Positions 27,695 through 37,005 are shown, counted from the first letter of the stretch. The stretch is DNA of 64,000 nucleotides from Providencia stuartii (GCA_900455155.1 UGUC01000002.1:992001-1056000); one strand, 5' to 3'. The notes: generated from the sequence alone by a model not told the origin. Made by a program: numbers and translations.

Positions 27695-30472
27695 TTAGTG
27701 ATCTGTTTTATATACATTATTTAAGAATAATTTATTTTCAGACTCTCGTCTTTTTACTAAACCTAAAATTCCTCCGTTAGTTATATCTAGTAGTTCGATT
27801 GCAGCTCCGTCATAATCTTCATTATTGATTTTTTCTTTTAATTTTGGAGCTTTCGAATCAAGACCTGATGCGCCAATATTAAAAAGCAAAGAAACCAAAG
27901 CGTCAAATTCATATTGATACAAATCCACAGTTATTGAGTTCTTAACCCCTGCGATATAAAGAGGTAATCTTTCTTCGAATAATTCATTCGCTTTTTCTTG
28001 AGTTATACCATTTGAAAATTCATCATCCAATATAATGTCTTCGCATTTTTTCATTTCAATCAAATGTCCATAACCTATAGTGCAATATCCTTTACTATCA
28101 TTATATGCGAATTGTTCAAACCCCTCCCATGCTTTAATGAATTCCTTACCACTTTCAGATAAAGTTAATATATTAATATTAATCCGTTTGATAGAATTTA
28201 TTGTTTCAAATGTATTATTATATCCTTCTTGTAATATACCTAACGGATCAACTAAGTCACCTCTTCTGTGAAAAGGTGGTTCTTTTGCGCCTGTATTATT
28301 TGGAGGCTCCCCTAATGTAACATCTGTATAAAATTCGAAATGTAACATATAAACTATTTCATTAGGTATTATACTTAAATGTTTATTAGTTCTCAGATCT
28401 ACTAAAAATCCGGTTTTAGCAATAGTATCTCCTAAGGATACATTATCATCGACATTCACAAGAATGCTTTTTTTATCAACCTCACCATATCTAACAATAA
28501 ATTCTCTACCATCCACAGTTTTGTGTTCGATAGTAATTTGCCATGTTCCATTATAATAATGGGATATACTTTTAACAACACCATTGCATATGGCAATTAC
28601 TTCTTCTTTAGGTTCAGTATATAAGTCTCTAGCTGCATGTTTTCTTGTTATAGTAGTATTCCCTTTATGAGTGTATCTATTTCTACCAAATATAGCTTGG
28701 GAAGCATTTTTATCAGTTAAAGATGCAGCCCAGTAATAATTTTTCCATATACCATCTTTATCATTTTTAGGCTTTACCCGTAGAGGAAAAATCACATTAT
28801 GTGTTTTTTCAGTCTTTATCGCATCCAAAAACACCAATGGGTGCATATGCCACAGTGACGGTACTAATTTATCTTTTGTGACCGCCTGCATCCATGTCAT
28901 ATTTTCAATAAATTCTTCGCTGTATGCTTTCCATTGCGGAGCATCTTTAGCTAAATATTGTAAAAAAGGCTGCCAAATCGCATCTTTTGCCGTGTAATAC
29001 CAATCACTGGGATGTTTTACGATAGTTTTATTAATGACATCTGCAAACATCGGGTGATGAAACATATAACGATATTCGTTAGGATTATAGTCGATGGTTT
29101 GCGATGAAGTCATTTGTAAGAGTAATCGATTATAATTGAAGGCAATAATCGCTTTATTGGGTCTTGAAGAAAGCTCGACTTTTTCGATGATTTCTTTAAA
29201 AATGGAAGAAATAAAAGGGGCATTTATTGTTCCCAACCCCGGTAAATAGTCAAAGGTGTTAGTTTCATTGACAACCGTCTTAAACCCTAATTGAGCAAGG
29301 TCATACTGAGAGAGTAATCTCGAGAATTGTTTAAGATTTTTGTCTTCTTCTTTTAGGTCGAGATATGTGAGAGCCCCAAAATCGAGGCGTATAGGTAAAT
29401 ATGCTAGATATTCGGGGAGATAATAATATTTGTTTTTGTATTTATCTTGCTTAATATCTAGTTTACTCAATGTATATATCGATTCATGGGTCGCCACACG
29501 CTCTGAACGAACAAACATATCAGGCTCATCAACACTCTGAGTCCAAAGCATTAACCCCGGAGAGCACTTGAGATAACGCGGTGTATCGCGGTCAATTGCT
29601 TCTTTATTTTGTAAAAATAACGGCAAATTATCATCATCACTAAAGCATTCGATATGAACTTGATAACGAGACTCAAAACCGCGCTCTTTGGGGGCTTGAT
29701 AAAATCCCATATGACCAATGCTATCCCCTGCACGAATGGGAATAGGCGAGGAAGGGCACATCACTTTATCAAATTGTGCGTGTTCCTTTGTCGGTATGGA
29801 AAGCACCGATTTCCACCAAGACGGGGTGATGTCGCCTTTTTTCAGTTGAACATTATTTTTATCCACTAAAATCCAATATTTTTTAACTGTACCATCATCG
29901 GATTTCAGAGTGACGAGACCATACTCTCGCTTTTCTCGGTTCACTTCGACAGTCATGCGAGTTTGATTATCCCATTCTACTATCGTGCCACTGGGTAGTG
30001 ACGTTTCACGGGCAGGATTCGGTGTACCTTTCCATTCTGAGGAATAGGCATTTAGTGTATTTTTGAGTTCCCAGAGTTGTAAGCCTGACTTTTGATAGGC
30101 GAGGTGAGGGGCTAAATGCATGTATAACGTGTAAAAACGCAGTCCACTGCTTTGGGTTTCCCCTAATTGCACCTCATGGCGAACTAAAACAAAAGAGCCT
30201 GACAATTGCAGTGTCATACCACCCCATTGTATTGGGATATAATCTTGATTGATGCGGTAGGCAACAATTTCCCCGTCAGCCATACATTGGATAGGTTGGT
30301 CGCCGGTGTATTTAATAGGAAATGCAGTTTGCTCTTCAAATTTATTGGAACTGAGCGCACACCAAGGTGTGGTTGTATTGGTCATGTGGATACCGCTGTG
30401 CCACATACCATTGCGACCCAGTAAGTAGCTGCCTGTCGACTCCCCGGTTAAATGTCCTAAGATTTCATCCAA
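27695..30472 (-). CDS. Large peptidoglycan-hydrolase effector, two M23-like domains plus GH24 lysozyme
   Basis: A 925-residue protein from the TTG at 30472. Order: GHLTGESTGSYLLGRNGMWH start, an M23-like domain (about 55-135, LYMHLAPHLAYQ), a middle region with PSGTIVEWDNQTRMTV-type beta segments (150-330), a linker region, a second M23-like domain (about 610-715, RKHAARDLYT ... MLHFEFY), and a C-terminal T4-type lysozyme domain (about 780-920; KAWEGFEQFAY and DSKGYCTIGYGH carry the catalytic Glu and Asp). Proteins with this architecture are found as type VI secretion cargo in enterobacteria. No ribosome site precedes the TTG; an in-frame 38-codon ORF with its own ATG lies just upstream, separated by a TAA, so the true start may be at 30601. 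An immunity-type gene follows. Confidence 0.82.
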   Translation of the reverse strand: MDEILGHLTGESTGSYLLGRNGMWHSGIHMTNTTTPWCALSSNKFEEQTAFPIKYTGDQPIQCMADGEIVAYRINQDYIPIQWGGMTLQLSGSFVLVRHEVQLGETQSSGLRFYTLYMHLAPHLAYQKSGLQLWELKNTLNAYSSEWKGTPNPARETSLPSGTIVEWDNQTRMTVEVNREKREYGLVTLKSDDGTVKKYWILVDKNNVQLKKGDITPSWWKSVLSIPTKEHAQFDKVMCPSSPIPIRAGDSIGHMGFYQAPKERGFESRYQVHIECFSDDDNLPLFLQNKEAIDRDTPRYLKCSPGLMLWTQSVDEPDMFVRSERVATHESIYTLSKLDIKQDKYKNKYYYLPEYLAYLPIRLDFGALTYLDLKEEDKNLKQFSRLLSQYDLAQLGFKTVVNETNTFDYLPGLGTINAPFISSIFKEIIEKVELSSRPNKAIIAFNYNRLLLQMTSSQTIDYNPNEYRYMFHHPMFADVINKTIVKHPSDWYYTAKDAIWQPFLQYLAKDAPQWKAYSEEFIENMTWMQAVTKDKLVPSLWHMHPLVFLDAIKTEKTHNVIFPLRVKPKNDKDGIWKNYYWAASLTDKNASQAIFGRNRYTHKGNTTITRKHAARDLYTEPKEEVIAICNGVVKSISHYYNGTWQITIEHKTVDGREFIVRYGEVDKKSILVNVDDNVSLGDTIAKTGFLVDLRTNKHLSIIPNEIVYMLHFEFYTDVTLGEPPNNTGAKEPPFHRRGDLVDPLGILQEGYNNTFETINSIKRININILTLSESGKEFIKAWEGFEQFAYNDSKGYCTIGYGHLIEMKKCEDIILDDEFSNGITQEKANELFEERLPLYIAGVKNSITVDLYQYEFDALVSLLFNIGASGLDSKAPKLKEKINNEDYDGAAIELLDITNGGILGLVKRRESENKLFLNNVYKTDH

Positions 30473-30484
30473 TTTAGTAAAGGG

Positions 30485-30601
30485 TTATCCTTGTTTGTTT
30501 TTAGGGACAGGAAACACACGAGTCAGCCGTTTTATTGTTTTCTTTGTTTCAGGCGTATTCTCTGTTGTTTCTGCGGCAGGTGTCGTGTCTTTGTCTACCA
30601 T
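30485..30601 (-). CDS. 38-codon leader ORF, probably the detached N-terminus of the large effector
   Basis: Starts ATG at 30601 and reads MVDKDTTPAAETTENTPETK, then a basic tail (KRLTRVFPVPKNKQG) before TAA. It is in the same frame as the 925-residue effector and only the TAA and four codons (PFTK) separate them. A hydrophilic Thr/Glu-rich stretch followed by basic residues makes sense as the N-terminus of a secreted effector. The TAA may be a real nonsense change, or the product of paired indel errors. Confidence 0.5.
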   Translation of the reverse strand: MVDKDTTPAAETTENTPETKKTIKRLTRVFPVPKNKQG

Positions 30602-31067
30602 TTTAGCGTCCTTGTTCAAATAAAGATGAAAAGTCATAGACTTTCAATAGGGTTGGTAAATAGTATTCTACACTTAAGTTAAATTGGCAATTGTTAAAAC
30701 TAAATAGTCACCTTAAATTACGTATCACCCTGAAATACCTGTGAGTGAAAACAAATAGTTCCAGTCAATGCCTCGTAAGACTTAATGATTGAACATAAAA
30801 CATAGTGGTTTCGAAATTTTCTGTGTATTAGGCAACAGTGAGTGCTTAAAAATAAGACTTTTCGCTTTTTCATTCACAGTAAATTAAGTCTCTGATGAAA
30901 TGGCTTGGCTACCGACACACTTTTGACTATGCCCAACCGCTGATTGGTTCGCCCTAGTTTCGCTGCGAGCGTGATAAAAACAGAAGGCCCCGTGCTGTGC
31001 TGAGTTTTCTGCATTGGATTAGCCAAGCCGAATAAAGTTCACTGGTCACTTCAGAGTATGGTATAAT
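30602..31067. other. Intergenic region, probable mobile-element debris
   Basis: About 460 bases with no intact gene. Composition shifts to higher GC near 30900-31030, suggesting a remnant of another element, but no family could be named. Confidence 0.4.
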
Positions 31068-31631
31068 TCAGGCACAACGATTTTTGGTATTCTCTGCTCG
31101 AATAGTAAGCAATCTTCTGGCAGGGTCGATATCTCCGGTTGTAATTGTACAAAGTTCTTCACGGCGCAGAGTACAATCGCAAGCGAGCACTAACATGACG
31201 CGAGTTCGGATATCTGTTTGTGCCGTAATGGATAAAAAATGGAGCCAGTCGGCTTCATCCGGTATCCATGGGAGTTTATGCTGTACTGGTATGATACCCC
31301 GCTGACCTTTTCCTCCATTTTGCCAGACACCGTGTCTTACGGGGTTTCTATCACACAGCCAATTGTAATAAAGCCGGACAATCGTCAAACGCTGCCGTAT
31401 GGTTGAGGTCGAAAGTTGGTGGTCGATGTGCAAGGTGCGGACATATAACGCGACTGAGTCTTGTCCAACTGATGGTATAGTGAGTCCATTATGGTGACAA
31501 AATGCAATCCAATCATTGATGCCATAAGCATAAACATTCACGGTATTTGGTGCATGTAATAGCGCCTCTTGGAATTGGATCCATCGACATGCTAATACCT
31601 CTGTAATAAGGAAGGGTAGCTTTTCATGCAT
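31068..31631 (-). pseudogene. Truncated tyrosine recombinase fused to an effector 5' end
   Basis: An open frame of 187 codons whose residues from about 25 onward are the N-terminal core-binding and early catalytic part of a XerC-like tyrosine recombinase (NVYAYGINDWIAFCHH ... RQRLTIVRLYYNWL ... DIRTRVMLVLACDCTLRREELCT). The catalytic HxxR and Tyr are missing because the frame ends at RAENTKNRCA. The first 20 or so codons are out-of-frame translation of the effector leader repeat (31568-31660). So a recombinase fragment has been joined to a copy of the effector 5' end. It cannot be an active recombinase. Confidence 0.65.
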
Positions 31632-31660
31632 AATTTCCAGCCTGGAAATTAATCACCTTT
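31568..31660. repeat. Fourth copy of the effector 5' leader
   Basis: On the minus strand this reads ATGTCGATGGATCCAATTCC, the equivalent of the MSIVPIPGG start of the effectors at 23413 and 25800, preceded by the same leader. Identity stops inside the recombinase fragment on one side and near 31660 on the other. Confidence 0.7.
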
Positions 31661-31686
31661 GTATAAAGTTCATTTAATTTAAAATA

Positions 31687-31920
31687 ATGCAGAGTAATTG
31701 GCTGTGGTATGTATTATATCCAACAAAAACACCTAAGTTAACAGCTTCAAAGCAGCAGTTTGAGGAACTAATTCATCATGAAGATGCCTATCCACTAAAT
31801 GCTCAACGAAATATTATTTTTATGGTACTTGAAAACGTATTTAAAGACGCGTTCGAACAAAATACAGTACAAGATGGGGCATTGAAGAGGCGCTACACGC
31901 TACAGGGAAGAAACGAATGA
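31687..31920 (+). pseudogene. C-terminal remnant of a lipase-type effector, copy 1
   Basis: A 77-codon frame whose last 45 codons (QFEELIHHEDAYPLNAQRN ...) match those of the frame at 36015, which also retains a lipase-like GTAS motif. It ends by overlapping the following lipoprotein gene by 4 bases, as effectors and immunity genes commonly do. It is too short to be functional; the rest of the effector is lost. Confidence 0.5.
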
Positions 31921-32687
31921 AATTTCGATATAATAAAACAGTATTCACTACGCTACTGAGTCTATTTTTTTTGCATGGGTGTGTCCAAAATCGTTCATTT
32001 TCACCACCGTTAGACGGTGAAAATATTCATTTTACCGCCACCGTTCCTAGCGAGTTAGAAGTGTTACCGATATCTGCTACCTATCGTTCTGAAATTTGTC
32101 GTAAAGAGCGTCGAAACTCAAATATGGAAGCGTATACCATCCCAGGATTTCATCGAGCCAGCTATCCTTTGACCATCGGGCAATCAAATCAAGTGGAAGC
32201 TTACATCCCAGAATCTGGTGGGGGTCAATGCGATTGGAAACTGAGCAATATTAAATTTGAAGTTAAACTTAAAGACCCATCAAAAATGGATCCGTTAATT
32301 TCACAAAACTTTGGTATGGAAGCCACCTTCGTGCTTGATAACAATGCGCCACAAACTTTTGATGGCGGCTATGAAAAAAAATCAGGTAATGTGAATGAAA
32401 CATTAACCTTATTTCCTTTGATTAGCGAAAGTTTTTTGGGTGAGCACGTAAAAAATTTTTGGTTGATAGGAAAATATGATGTTATTACATACAAAATTTA
32501 TAACAGTAAAAAAATTAACCTAACTATTTTATATAAAAAAAATTTTTTAACTCATTGGCAAGGAAGGAAAAGCCAAGATGGCGATACAGCAATGAGCTAC
32601 CCTGACGGAACCGTCATATATAATGGGGATACGAAGCCTGAATACAAAAAGCTGATCGAGATATCCGAATCTATGTCTTCTAAATAA
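31917..32687 (+). CDS. Lipoprotein, probable immunity protein of a lipase-type effector, copy 1
   Basis: A 256-residue lipoprotein with lipobox FLHGC. It is strongly similar to the protein at 36229: both carry YRSEICRKERRNSN-type text, SGGGQCDWKLSNIKFEVKLK, NFGMEATFVLDNN and the end KKLIEISESMSSK. Lipoproteins encoded right after phospholipase effectors of type VI systems (Tli type) act as periplasmic immunity proteins, and that is the most likely role. The upstream effector is reduced to a remnant, so this is an orphan immunity gene. Confidence 0.68.
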   Translation: MKFRYNKTVFTTLLSLFFLHGCVQNRSFSPPLDGENIHFTATVPSELEVLPISATYRSEICRKERRNSNMEAYTIPGFHRASYPLTIGQSNQVEAYIPESGGGQCDWKLSNIKFEVKLKDPSKMDPLISQNFGMEATFVLDNNAPQTFDGGYEKKSGNVNETLTLFPLISESFLGEHVKNFWLIGKYDVITYKIYNSKKINLTILYKKNFLTHWQGRKSQDGDTAMSYPDGTVIYNGDTKPEYKKLIEISESMSSK

Positions 32688-33080
32688 AAAAATAGGGTGC
32701 ATATTTTCAAATTTCGATAAGACCCACTATGTTAAACGGGTAAGTTTACCACTCAAAACCGCCTGTTCAGTCACACCAAAGCCCCCTCAAACCAATTTTA
32801 AGACGTGGGCACTCTAAAAACATATTGAAAGTTTAGAATGGTTTCTGTGACGCTTGATGACGTTTTTAACAACTTTGAGATTGAATAGGAAAATGTCCAC
32901 TCCCCATTAATTAAGACACTTCAATTTAGAGTTTTCTAACTATTTACGATAGGTCTCCGAAGGGAGGTGATTTAAGCTTTCGTACGTGCGATTTTGGTTA
33001 TAATCTTGTTGCCATACAAGAAAATAAATAATTATAATCAGCCGGATTGTAATTAATTTAGGGAAATAATTAAGATTTAT
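32688..33080. other. Gap with insertion-sequence end
   Basis: About 390 bases without a gene. From 32892 it carries TGTCCACTCCCCATTAATTA and following text similar to the IS remnant ending at 21951 (for example TTTTCTAACT then GGGAGGTGAT). Confidence 0.5.
32892..32975 (+). mobile_element. End of the same IS type as at 21951
   Basis: Shares TGTCCACTCCCCATTAATTA and roughly 80 bases of patchy identity with the reverse complement of 21868-21951. No transposase frame remains. It may mark the boundary of a past IS-mediated rearrangement of the toxin region. Confidence 0.5.
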
Positions 33081-33644
33081 ATGGAATACCAATTCAAATC
33101 ATACAGTAAGGGCAATAAGAACAAAACAATGTCTGTTTACTGGATTGTTGTTCCTTGTGTCATATGGATAGCGCTCATGTATTGGTCGCTAATATTAGGC
33201 TCGAGAATGGTGTTATTTGAATGGTTTCCAAAATGGATTATTTCTATTACATTTACTGTTATTGTAAGTGTAATTAGTGGAGTTTGGAGCATTCTACGTC
33301 GCCCACTAAAGCATGCATTTAAAAACTTTCTTCAGTCTGGATTTATGGCCCTTGTATTAATCGTTCCTGTATTTGATGTGTTGGCCTATTTATTAACAAA
33401 CAAAACAATTCGCTACCAAACTGAATATGAAATCACATCGCCAGGCCCTAGCATTAGCCGATTTAGCCAATGTAAATATGGTATATGGATCAAAGAAACT
33501 TATACAGAGCAGTGGAAATTACTTTGTATTGGTAACCCTAAATCGAAAACTCAGACAAATACAGGAATGGTATGGGTTACAATAGAAACTGGGCCTATTG
33601 GCGCATACATTGTTGATTATCAGTTCTCTTCTTTTAACCTTTAA
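33081..33644 (+). CDS. Hypothetical membrane protein, 187 residues
   Basis: Three hydrophobic segments are visible: IVVPCVIWIALMYWSLILG, WIISITFTVIVSVISGVWSI and SGFMALVLIVPVFDVLAYLL, followed by an 80-residue soluble C-terminal domain with two cysteines. I do not recognise the family. It lies between two copies of a toxin-immunity remnant, so a polytopic immunity protein or an acquired cargo gene is possible; neither can be shown. Confidence 0.6.
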   Translation: MEYQFKSYSKGNKNKTMSVYWIVVPCVIWIALMYWSLILGSRMVLFEWFPKWIISITFTVIVSVISGVWSILRRPLKHAFKNFLQSGFMALVLIVPVFDVLAYLLTNKTIRYQTEYEITSPGPSISRFSQCKYGIWIKETYTEQWKLLCIGNPKSKTQTNTGMVWVTIETGPIGAYIVDYQFSSFNL

Positions 33645-33749
33645 TTTTGATTTACATTTATGCTAAATGCAGTTTTGACTAGTAGTGACTAGATGCTTTT
33701 AGCGTGTATTTACCTAGCATGGAAGTGAATATTATCAAAGAGAGGGTTT

Positions 33750-34751
33750 ATGTTACAGCAAGATAGCCTTCAACAAGATGTTATTGCATCTGTAAAAAAA
33801 TCATTAAATGTTGAGCATTTTTACCACAGAATTAGACCTGATATTTCGCCATTCATTAGTGCAACCTCGAAGTTATCACTAAAAAAACTTGATGAGTGGG
33901 AACGTCTAATTCGCTGGGAGATCGACTCATCGCTCCAACAAAATAATGCCCAAATTACTAAAGTTAATAGCCAATTAATGGGTTCTCTTAGATGGCTAGA
34001 TTTATGTAATGCTGATGGCTTCAAGCGTGAGCGAGCACTAAAGGTGCTTACTGGTGGTGCGCCAAACAGTTTTCTACTTGCGTTGGTATTTCGAAAACTG
34101 AATGACTGGGTGCCTGAAGTCAGAATTGCTGCACGTGATGTATTACCATTAATCGCAGAACAATCAGACCCAGAGATTATCGTTGATGTCTTATTTATAA
34201 TGCTTCCCTATTGGAATTCATGGGAAAGAATAGGGGATGAAGAAAAACAAATTCTATTGAATATTATTGCAATGAATAGAGTCGCAGAGTCCCTTAAAAA
34301 GCGACTTATCCTATCTGCTTCTGGACCTGTTGCGACTATATTTGCACAGGCTGGTCGTGTTGATGTATTAGACAACTTTCTGACTGAAATTGCTGAGCTA
34401 TCAATACAGCCTGCCTTGCGAGCTAAAGCATATCGTTGCTTATTAGAAAGCAAATTTGTTTGGGCTGAAGGAAGTAAACTTAAATGGATAGACAAAAGGT
34501 ATGGTATACGGAAACGTATTCCTGTTTTAAATGAAAGGATAGTAAACACAACAATCTCATTTATTGAGTATTTAAAAATGGCGGCAATTGATCGTTCTCC
34601 CATGGTTCGTCGTATTGCTGGAGAAATGCTAATTAAGCAGTTAGAAAATATTGGGGATGATGCGCTTAAGTTAGCAGAATTGCTGGCATCCGATACAACA
34701 GTAGCAGTAGCAGAACGAGGTCAGTTTGCATTAAAATATTTAGCTAAGTAG
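33750..34751 (+). CDS. HEAT-repeat-like protein, 333 residues
   Basis: A soluble helical protein. Repeated amphipathic helices with HEAT-like text (LNDWVPEVRIAARDVLPLIA; RSPMVRRIAGEMLIKQL; SDTTVAVAERGQFALKYLA) indicate an alpha-solenoid. The helix AASLKKR-type middle part has no catalytic motif. A likely ribosome site (AGAGAGGG) precedes ATG at 33750. Function unknown; such solenoids often bind proteins or nucleic acid. It follows the three-helix membrane protein in the same direction with a 105-base gap. Confidence 0.62.
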   Translation: MLQQDSLQQDVIASVKKSLNVEHFYHRIRPDISPFISATSKLSLKKLDEWERLIRWEIDSSLQQNNAQITKVNSQLMGSLRWLDLCNADGFKRERALKVLTGGAPNSFLLALVFRKLNDWVPEVRIAARDVLPLIAEQSDPEIIVDVLFIMLPYWNSWERIGDEEKQILLNIIAMNRVAESLKKRLILSASGPVATIFAQAGRVDVLDNFLTEIAELSIQPALRAKAYRCLLESKFVWAEGSKLKWIDKRYGIRKRIPVLNERIVNTTISFIEYLKMAAIDRSPMVRRIAGEMLIKQLENIGDDALKLAELLASDTTVAVAERGQFALKYLAK

Positions 34752-34816
34752 ATATAAATATATAACCATGTTTGCTTCACGCTTAAAATGGGTGCCCAAA
34801 TTTTATTATTGATTGT

Positions 34817-35757
34817 ATGGACGAGAAAAAACTAAAAGGCAGTTTTGAGCCTCAGTTGATTACGAAAAATCAAACTCGCATCACTCAGATGGACAGCCAA
34901 GTTTTATCCCTCTATGCAAAAGGAATGACCCCCGTGAAATCGTCGCTACATTCAAGGAAATGTACGATGCTGATGTCTCACCGACTCTGATTTCAAAAGT
35001 CACCGGTGCTGTTAAAGAGCAAGTGCAAGAGTCGCAAAGTTGGCCACTCGAATCGCTGTATCCCATTGTCTATCTTGATTATATTGTTGTCAAAGAGCGT
35101 CACGATAGCGGTGCTATCAATAAGTCTGTTTTTATTGCATGAGCCATCAATACTGAAGGACATAAAGAACTTTTGGGAATGTGGAAGGCTGGAAATGAAG
35201 GCGCTAAATTTTGGTTGTCGGTGCTCACTGAGCTTAAAAATCACGGTGTTCAAAACATTTTGATTGCCAGCGTTGACGGTTTAAAAGGCTTTCCTAATGC
35301 GATAAATAGCGTTTATTCTCAAACGCAAATCCAGCTGTGCATCATTCATATGGTGCGCTACGTTTCTTGGAAAAACTACAAGGCTGTGACTGCGGGGCTG
35401 AAAACCATCTATCGTACCGCAACAGAGGCTTCAACATTGATAGCATTGGAAAAATTCGCTTTAATATGGGACGAAAAATACCTGCAAATTAGAAAAAGTT
35501 GGTATGTGCGTTGGGAAAACGTAAATACATTTTTTGTTTACCCTGATGATATCCGCAAAGCCATTTACACCACGAATGCCATCGAGTCACTAAATAACGT
35601 TATTCGTCATGCGATTAAGAAACGTAAGGTATTCCTCAGCGATGATTCAGTGCGTAAAGTCATTTACTTAGCGATTAAATCAGCTTCTAAAAAATGGAGC
35701 ATGCCAATTTAAAACTGGAAACAGGCAATGAGCCGTTTTATTATTACGTTTGGCTAA
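34817..35757 (+). pseudogene. IS256-family transposase, damaged
   Basis: The reading frames together give most of a DDE (mutator-type) transposase: MDEKKLKGSFEPQLI, then the start of the catalytic domain YPIVYLDYIVVK (first Asp), SVDGLKGFPNAI (second Asp) and TNAIESLNNVIR (Glu). There are a frameshift near 34930, a stop at 35142 in WAINTEG (TGA for TGG), and a TAA at 35710 before the normal end NWKQAMSRFIITFG. The N-terminal 60-80 residues usual for the family are missing. It is non-functional as read. Confidence 0.8.
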
Positions 35758-36014
35758 CGCCTAGACGGTCACCTTTAATGAAAGGCAAATACACAGAATT
35801 ATTTACAGGATCTTCTACCGTCGACGGATATGAGTGAATTCATTTTTTTATCAACAGTGCTTTGATTTATCGAAAGCACCTGTGATTAATGAGGCATTCG
35901 TATATCCCGCGATTGTCACGGATGTACCGTTTAGGGTGATCGACCTACTATTTTCTTAGGTGTGATTCAAGTTTAGCATTATGAAAAAGGTGACTATGAT
36001 ACGAAAATTTTTTT

Positions 36015-36248
36015 GTGGAAAATAATTTTCACATCATTGTGGTCTGGCGGGGTACAGCAAGTTTGCGGAATGTGCTCACCGATTTTAGCCAGTTAATACA
36101 CCATAAAAATGTTTATTTACTGAATGCAAAACGTAATACCACTTTTATGGCATTTGAAGATAAATTACAAAAATTTGCTCAAGATGATTTATTAAAGCAG
36201 TCACTTGAACGTTTTAAGGAAGATACTTATGAAATTTCTGTGTCATAA
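36015..36248 (+). pseudogene. C-terminal remnant of a lipase-type effector, copy 2
   Basis: Reads NNFHIIVVWRGTASLRNVL and continues TDFSQLIHHKNVYLLNAKR. GTAS..N..TD is a class-3-lipase-like element near what would be the beta-strand before the nucleophile region; the catalytic Ser-containing GHSLGG part is not present. A frame change in a T-run at 36006 hints that a little more of the gene lies upstream (TKIF). It overlaps the lipoprotein gene, as in copy 1. Confidence 0.5.
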
Positions 36249-37005
36249 AGCCGCTTTCACTGCGTTATTAAGTGTATTCTTTTTGCATGGGTGTGCGCAA
36301 AATCAGTCATTTTCGCCTCCAATCAATGGGGAAAGCCTTCATTTTACAGCAACGCTCCCTCAAGAATTAGAGTCATCCCCGATATATGCGGTATATCGTT
36401 CTGAGGTTTGCCGTAAAGAGCGCCGAAACTCCAATAGGGAGACGTATACTATCCCCGGGTTTCATCGAGAAGAATATCCATTAGCGACGAATGCCTCGAA
36501 TCAAGTAGAGGCGGATATTCCGAAATCTGGGGGAGGAAAATGTGATTGGAAACTCAGTAATATTAAATTTGAAGTGAAACTCAAGGATCCATCAAAAATA
36601 GATCCGTTAATATCAAAAAACTTTGGTATGGAAGCCACCTTTGTGCTTGATAATAATACGCCGGCCACATTTGATGGTGGCTATGAAAAAAAGTCAGGGG
36701 ATTTTTATGAGATATTAACCTTATTTCCGTTGATTACAGAAGATTTCATTGGTGGTCATGAGAAGTTATTTTGGTTAATTGCAAAATATGAAACGATGAC
36801 CTATAAAGTGAAAAGCGCTAAGAATATCAATATTAATTTTGATTACAAATCAGCCATAAAAACTTACAGTATTGGACCAAAAAAGAAAAATAAAGATTCA
36901 ATGGCTACCTTTATTTATCCTAATGGGGAACAAGAGGTAACCAGAGAACGCTTTCCCCAATACAAAAAGCTACTTGAGATATCCGAATCTATGTCCTCTA
37001 AATAA
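36229..37005 (+). CDS. Lipoprotein, probable immunity protein of a lipase-type effector, copy 2
   Basis: A 258-residue lipoprotein beginning MKFLCHKAAFTALLSVFFLHGC; the start at 36229 is chosen because it aligns with copy 1 and has GGAAG upstream, although an in-frame ATG lies 24 bases earlier. Identity to copy 1 is highest in the middle (SGGGKCDWKLSNIKFEVKLK and NFGMEATFVLDNN) and at the last residues. It is an orphan immunity candidate behind a broken effector. Confidence 0.68.
   Translation: MKFLCHKAAFTALLSVFFLHGCAQNQSFSPPINGESLHFTATLPQELESSPIYAVYRSEVCRKERRNSNRETYTIPGFHREEYPLATNASNQVEADIPKSGGGKCDWKLSNIKFEVKLKDPSKIDPLISKNFGMEATFVLDNNTPATFDGGYEKKSGDFYEILTLFPLITEDFIGGHEKLFWLIAKYETMTYKVKSAKNININFDYKSAIKTYSIGPKKKNKDSMATFIYPNGEQEVTRERFPQYKKLLEISESMSSK

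Noticed and set aside
34208..34603. 131-codon open frame opposite the HEAT-like gene
   Set aside because: Antisense shadow; no ribosome site or similarity.
22049..37005. A type VI secretion gene cluster
   Set aside because: Only effector-like and immunity-like genes are present; no Hcp, VgrG, PAAR or Tss genes were found, so delivery by type VI secretion is inference.
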